Below, in pieces: positions 37,862 through 39,180 of a stretch of DNA of 39,180 nucleotides. Position 1 is the first letter of the stretch. Each line of letters begins with the position of its first letter. The notes below the pieces were generated by a model. It worked only from the letters and a program-made list of their open reading frames with translations. It ran no database searches and was not told where the DNA came from. Where the stretch lies: NCBI GenBank assembly GCA_017433225.1, contig JAFRHS010000039.1, positions 1 through 39,180 on the forward strand, given 5' to 3'. The position numbers and the translations under genes were made by a program. Source of the stretch: Clostridia bacterium (GTDB taxonomy: Bacteria; Bacillota; Clostridia; Oscillospirales; Acutalibacteraceae).

Positions 37862-38820
37862 GCAAAACGTCACACGAGAATAAAAGCGTCGCAAAAATCG
37901 TCCTGCTGGTCCTGCTCGGGGTCATTGTTCTCGTTGCGGCGGTCTCAGGGTTCCTTCTGACCCATTACGCCGGCCTCTTTGGCGATTTACGGGAAGAAGA
38001 ACGTGGCAACGCCGTCGTCCAGTCCAACGAAGCGACAGCAAGCGGAGAGCAGATTGCTGCCCCGACCAGCATCGCAGACGATGTCTTCACTATCCTTCTC
38101 GTCGGTGTCGACTCCTATCACGACACCTATACCGGCCGTTCCGATGTCCAGATGCTGATCTCCATCAACCAGAAAAGCAAGAAACTGGTCATCTGTTCGA
38201 TCCTGCGTGACTGTTACGTCTCCATTCCGGGGCACGGCAACAACCGCATCAATGCCGCATATGGGGAAGGGGGCACCAACCTTCTGACCCAGACCATCAA
38301 AAACAACTTCGGCATCCCGGTCGACCGCGTCGCGGTCATCAACTTCAAAGTCGTCACCGATTTCGTCGACGCAGTCGGCGGTGTCGACGTCGATCTGTCG
38401 CCGGAAGAAGTCGAGATCATCAACAACGGTTCCAGAGGCTATCTTTCCGGCGCCGGTTTCAACCATCTGAACGGCGACCAGGCACTGACCTATGCCCGGA
38501 TCCGCAAGATCGACTCAGACTTCAGCAGAACGAAACGTCAGCGTGTCGTCATGGAAGACGCCCTGGAAAAGGTCGGCAACATGTCGCTCTCGCAGCAGAG
38601 TTCTCTTTTGAAAGAATTCCTGCCGAGAGTCCATTCCGATCTCACGCGTTCGGAAGTCATCAACCTCGGATCGCTCATTCTTCGCCTCAAGAGCTTCACG
38701 GTCGAGAGTTTTGCCATCCCGGTCGACGGCACATGGTCCGATATGCGGGTCAGTGGCATGGATGTCCTCGATGTCGACTACACCGCCAACCGGAAAGCCT
38801 GGGAAGACGCTGTTTCCTGA
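37858..38820 (+). CDS. LytR-CpsA-Psr (LCP) family glycopolymer-peptidoglycan ligase
   Basis: A 320-residue protein with one N-terminal membrane helix (about 13-35) and an extracellular LCP domain from about 75 to 245. It has LLVGVDS, the arginine block TGRSDVQML (Arg94), SILRDCYVSIPG (Arg117, Asp118), RINAAYGEGG, GGVDVDLSPEE, LNGDQALTYARIRKIDSDFSRTKRQ in two adjoining parts. LCP enzymes attach undecaprenyl-linked polymers to peptidoglycan, which fits its place as the last gene of the locus. Residues about 41-44 are encoded by an inverted TAAATCGCC copy. A terminator follows. Confidence 0.92.
   Translation: MSKTSHENKSVAKIVLLVLLGVIVLVAAVSGFLLTHYAGLFGDLREEERGNAVVQSNEATASGEQIAAPTSIADDVFTILLVGVDSYHDTYTGRSDVQMLISINQKSKKLVICSILRDCYVSIPGHGNNRINAAYGEGGTNLLTQTIKNNFGIPVDRVAVINFKVVTDFVDAVGGVDVDLSPEEVEIINNGSRGYLSGAGFNHLNGDQALTYARIRKIDSDFSRTKRQRVVMEDALEKVGNMSLSQQSSLLKEFLPRVHSDLTRSEVINLGSLILRLKSFTVESFAIPVDGTWSDMRVSGMDVLDVDYTANRKAWEDAVS
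37981..37989 (-). repeat. TAAATCGCC motif, copy 10 (within coding sequence)
   Basis: Minus-strand CCGTAAATCGCCAAAG lies inside the LCP gene, encoding GDL on the plus strand. It shows that the signal is tolerated inside genes and in either orientation. Confidence 0.8.
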
Positions 38821-38872
38821 TTTCAAATGGCTACAATTTGTAACCAGCTTGTGTAAAGCGTATTGCCTTTAC

Positions 38873-38920
38873 AGTCCACACATTTTAGGGTATTTTCTTG
38901 ACATGTGTGGACTTTTCTTT
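38873..38920 (+). terminator. Terminator after the LCP gene
   Basis: The stem AGTCCACACAT (38873-38883) / ATGTGTGGACT (38903-38913) has a 19-base loop and is followed by TTTCTTTT. It closes the polysaccharide locus. Confidence 0.75.
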
Positions 38921-38992
38921 TGTCAAAGTGCATGAACTGAGGGGTCCGAACAATGGATTCGTGTCCAATTATTACAAAAAAGTATCAAAAAT

Positions 38993-39021
38993 TTGACAAA
39001 TCGTTTACCCTCTTTTATAAT
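38993..39021 (+). promoter_or_regulatory. Perfect-consensus sigma-A promoter
   Basis: TTGACA (38993-38998), a 17-base spacer and TATAAT (39016-39021) lie 43 bases upstream of the last start codon. This is the best promoter in the window and implies high expression. Confidence 0.85.
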
Positions 39022-39064
39022 GATACCCGTTAATATATGTGTATAAACATTTCGGAGGTACATT

Positions 39065-39180
39065 ATGACTGAAACGAAACGCAGCGCCAAAGTCCTGCGG
39101 ATCCTGGTCGCCGTTCTTCTGGCGGTGCTCATGGTATCCGGTGTCTTTGCGACGATGCTCCGTTCTCATGCGTCTACCAA
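39065..39180 (+). CDS. N-terminus of an exported protein (partial)
   Basis: ATG 39065 follows CGGAGG by 6 bases. The 38 visible residues (MTETKRSAKVLRI, then VAVLLAVLMVSGVFA) form a signal peptide or membrane anchor ending near SHAST. The rest lies outside the window, so the function cannot be told; the strong promoter suggests an abundant envelope protein. Confidence 0.75.
   Translation, partial: MTETKRSAKVLRILVAVLLAVLMVSGVFATMLRSHAST

Overview
The window looks like chromosome from a Gram-positive Bacillota, probably a member of Clostridia (Lachnospiraceae-like; taxon not provable from sequence alone). The reasons are Sec and lipobox signal peptides of that style, AGGAGG ribosome sites, ATG/GTG/TTG starts, strong TTGACA/TATAAT promoters, a TagD/TagB-type glycerol-phosphate pathway, an LCP ligase and many 22-residue GWW...NGKVxF wall-binding repeats. 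No tRNA, rRNA, CRISPR array or intact phage is visible.

Layout. 1-141: right end of an IS3-family element. 245-3240: a secreted NlpC/P60-like enzyme and a second surface protein, both with GWW repeats. 3366-5422: a small Rossmann-like protein and a cytoplasmic propeller-like protein. 5543-6189: a decayed membrane-protein gene. 6305-9915: a large InlB-repeat/GWW surface protein divergent from a Crp/Fnr regulator. 9960-11063: NudC. 11185-13036: two membrane-anchored surface proteins. 13102-18938 (minus): an oligopeptide ABC operon oppBCDF-oppA. 19143-20518: a membrane-tethered Ada-type zinc-domain protein and an L,D-transpeptidase. 20697-26847: five more GWW-repeat proteins, one a GH25 muramidase. 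26844-38820: a Wzx/Wzy-type wall-polysaccharide locus (two Wzz-like proteins, glycosyltransferases, polymerase, TagD, glycerophosphotransferase, DUF6020-like membrane protein, flippase, LCP protein), with many 4-base ATGA overlaps. 39065-end: start of another exported protein.

How it fits together: the right half builds and attaches an apparently glycerol-phosphate-modified polysaccharide, while nine proteins in the left and middle carry wall-binding repeats and, in several cases, wall-remodelling domains. I infer, without proof, that the locus encodes both a wall polymer and proteins that dock on the wall.

Two observations stand out. First, the 9-mer TAAATCGCC occurs ten times (eight as GTAAATCGCC), mostly fused to stop codons or just after them; about 0.3 copies are expected by chance on both strands. 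Second, the peptide-binding protein OppA appears circularly permuted: the segment that normally ends the family sits directly after the lipobox, and the protein stops where that segment would normally begin.
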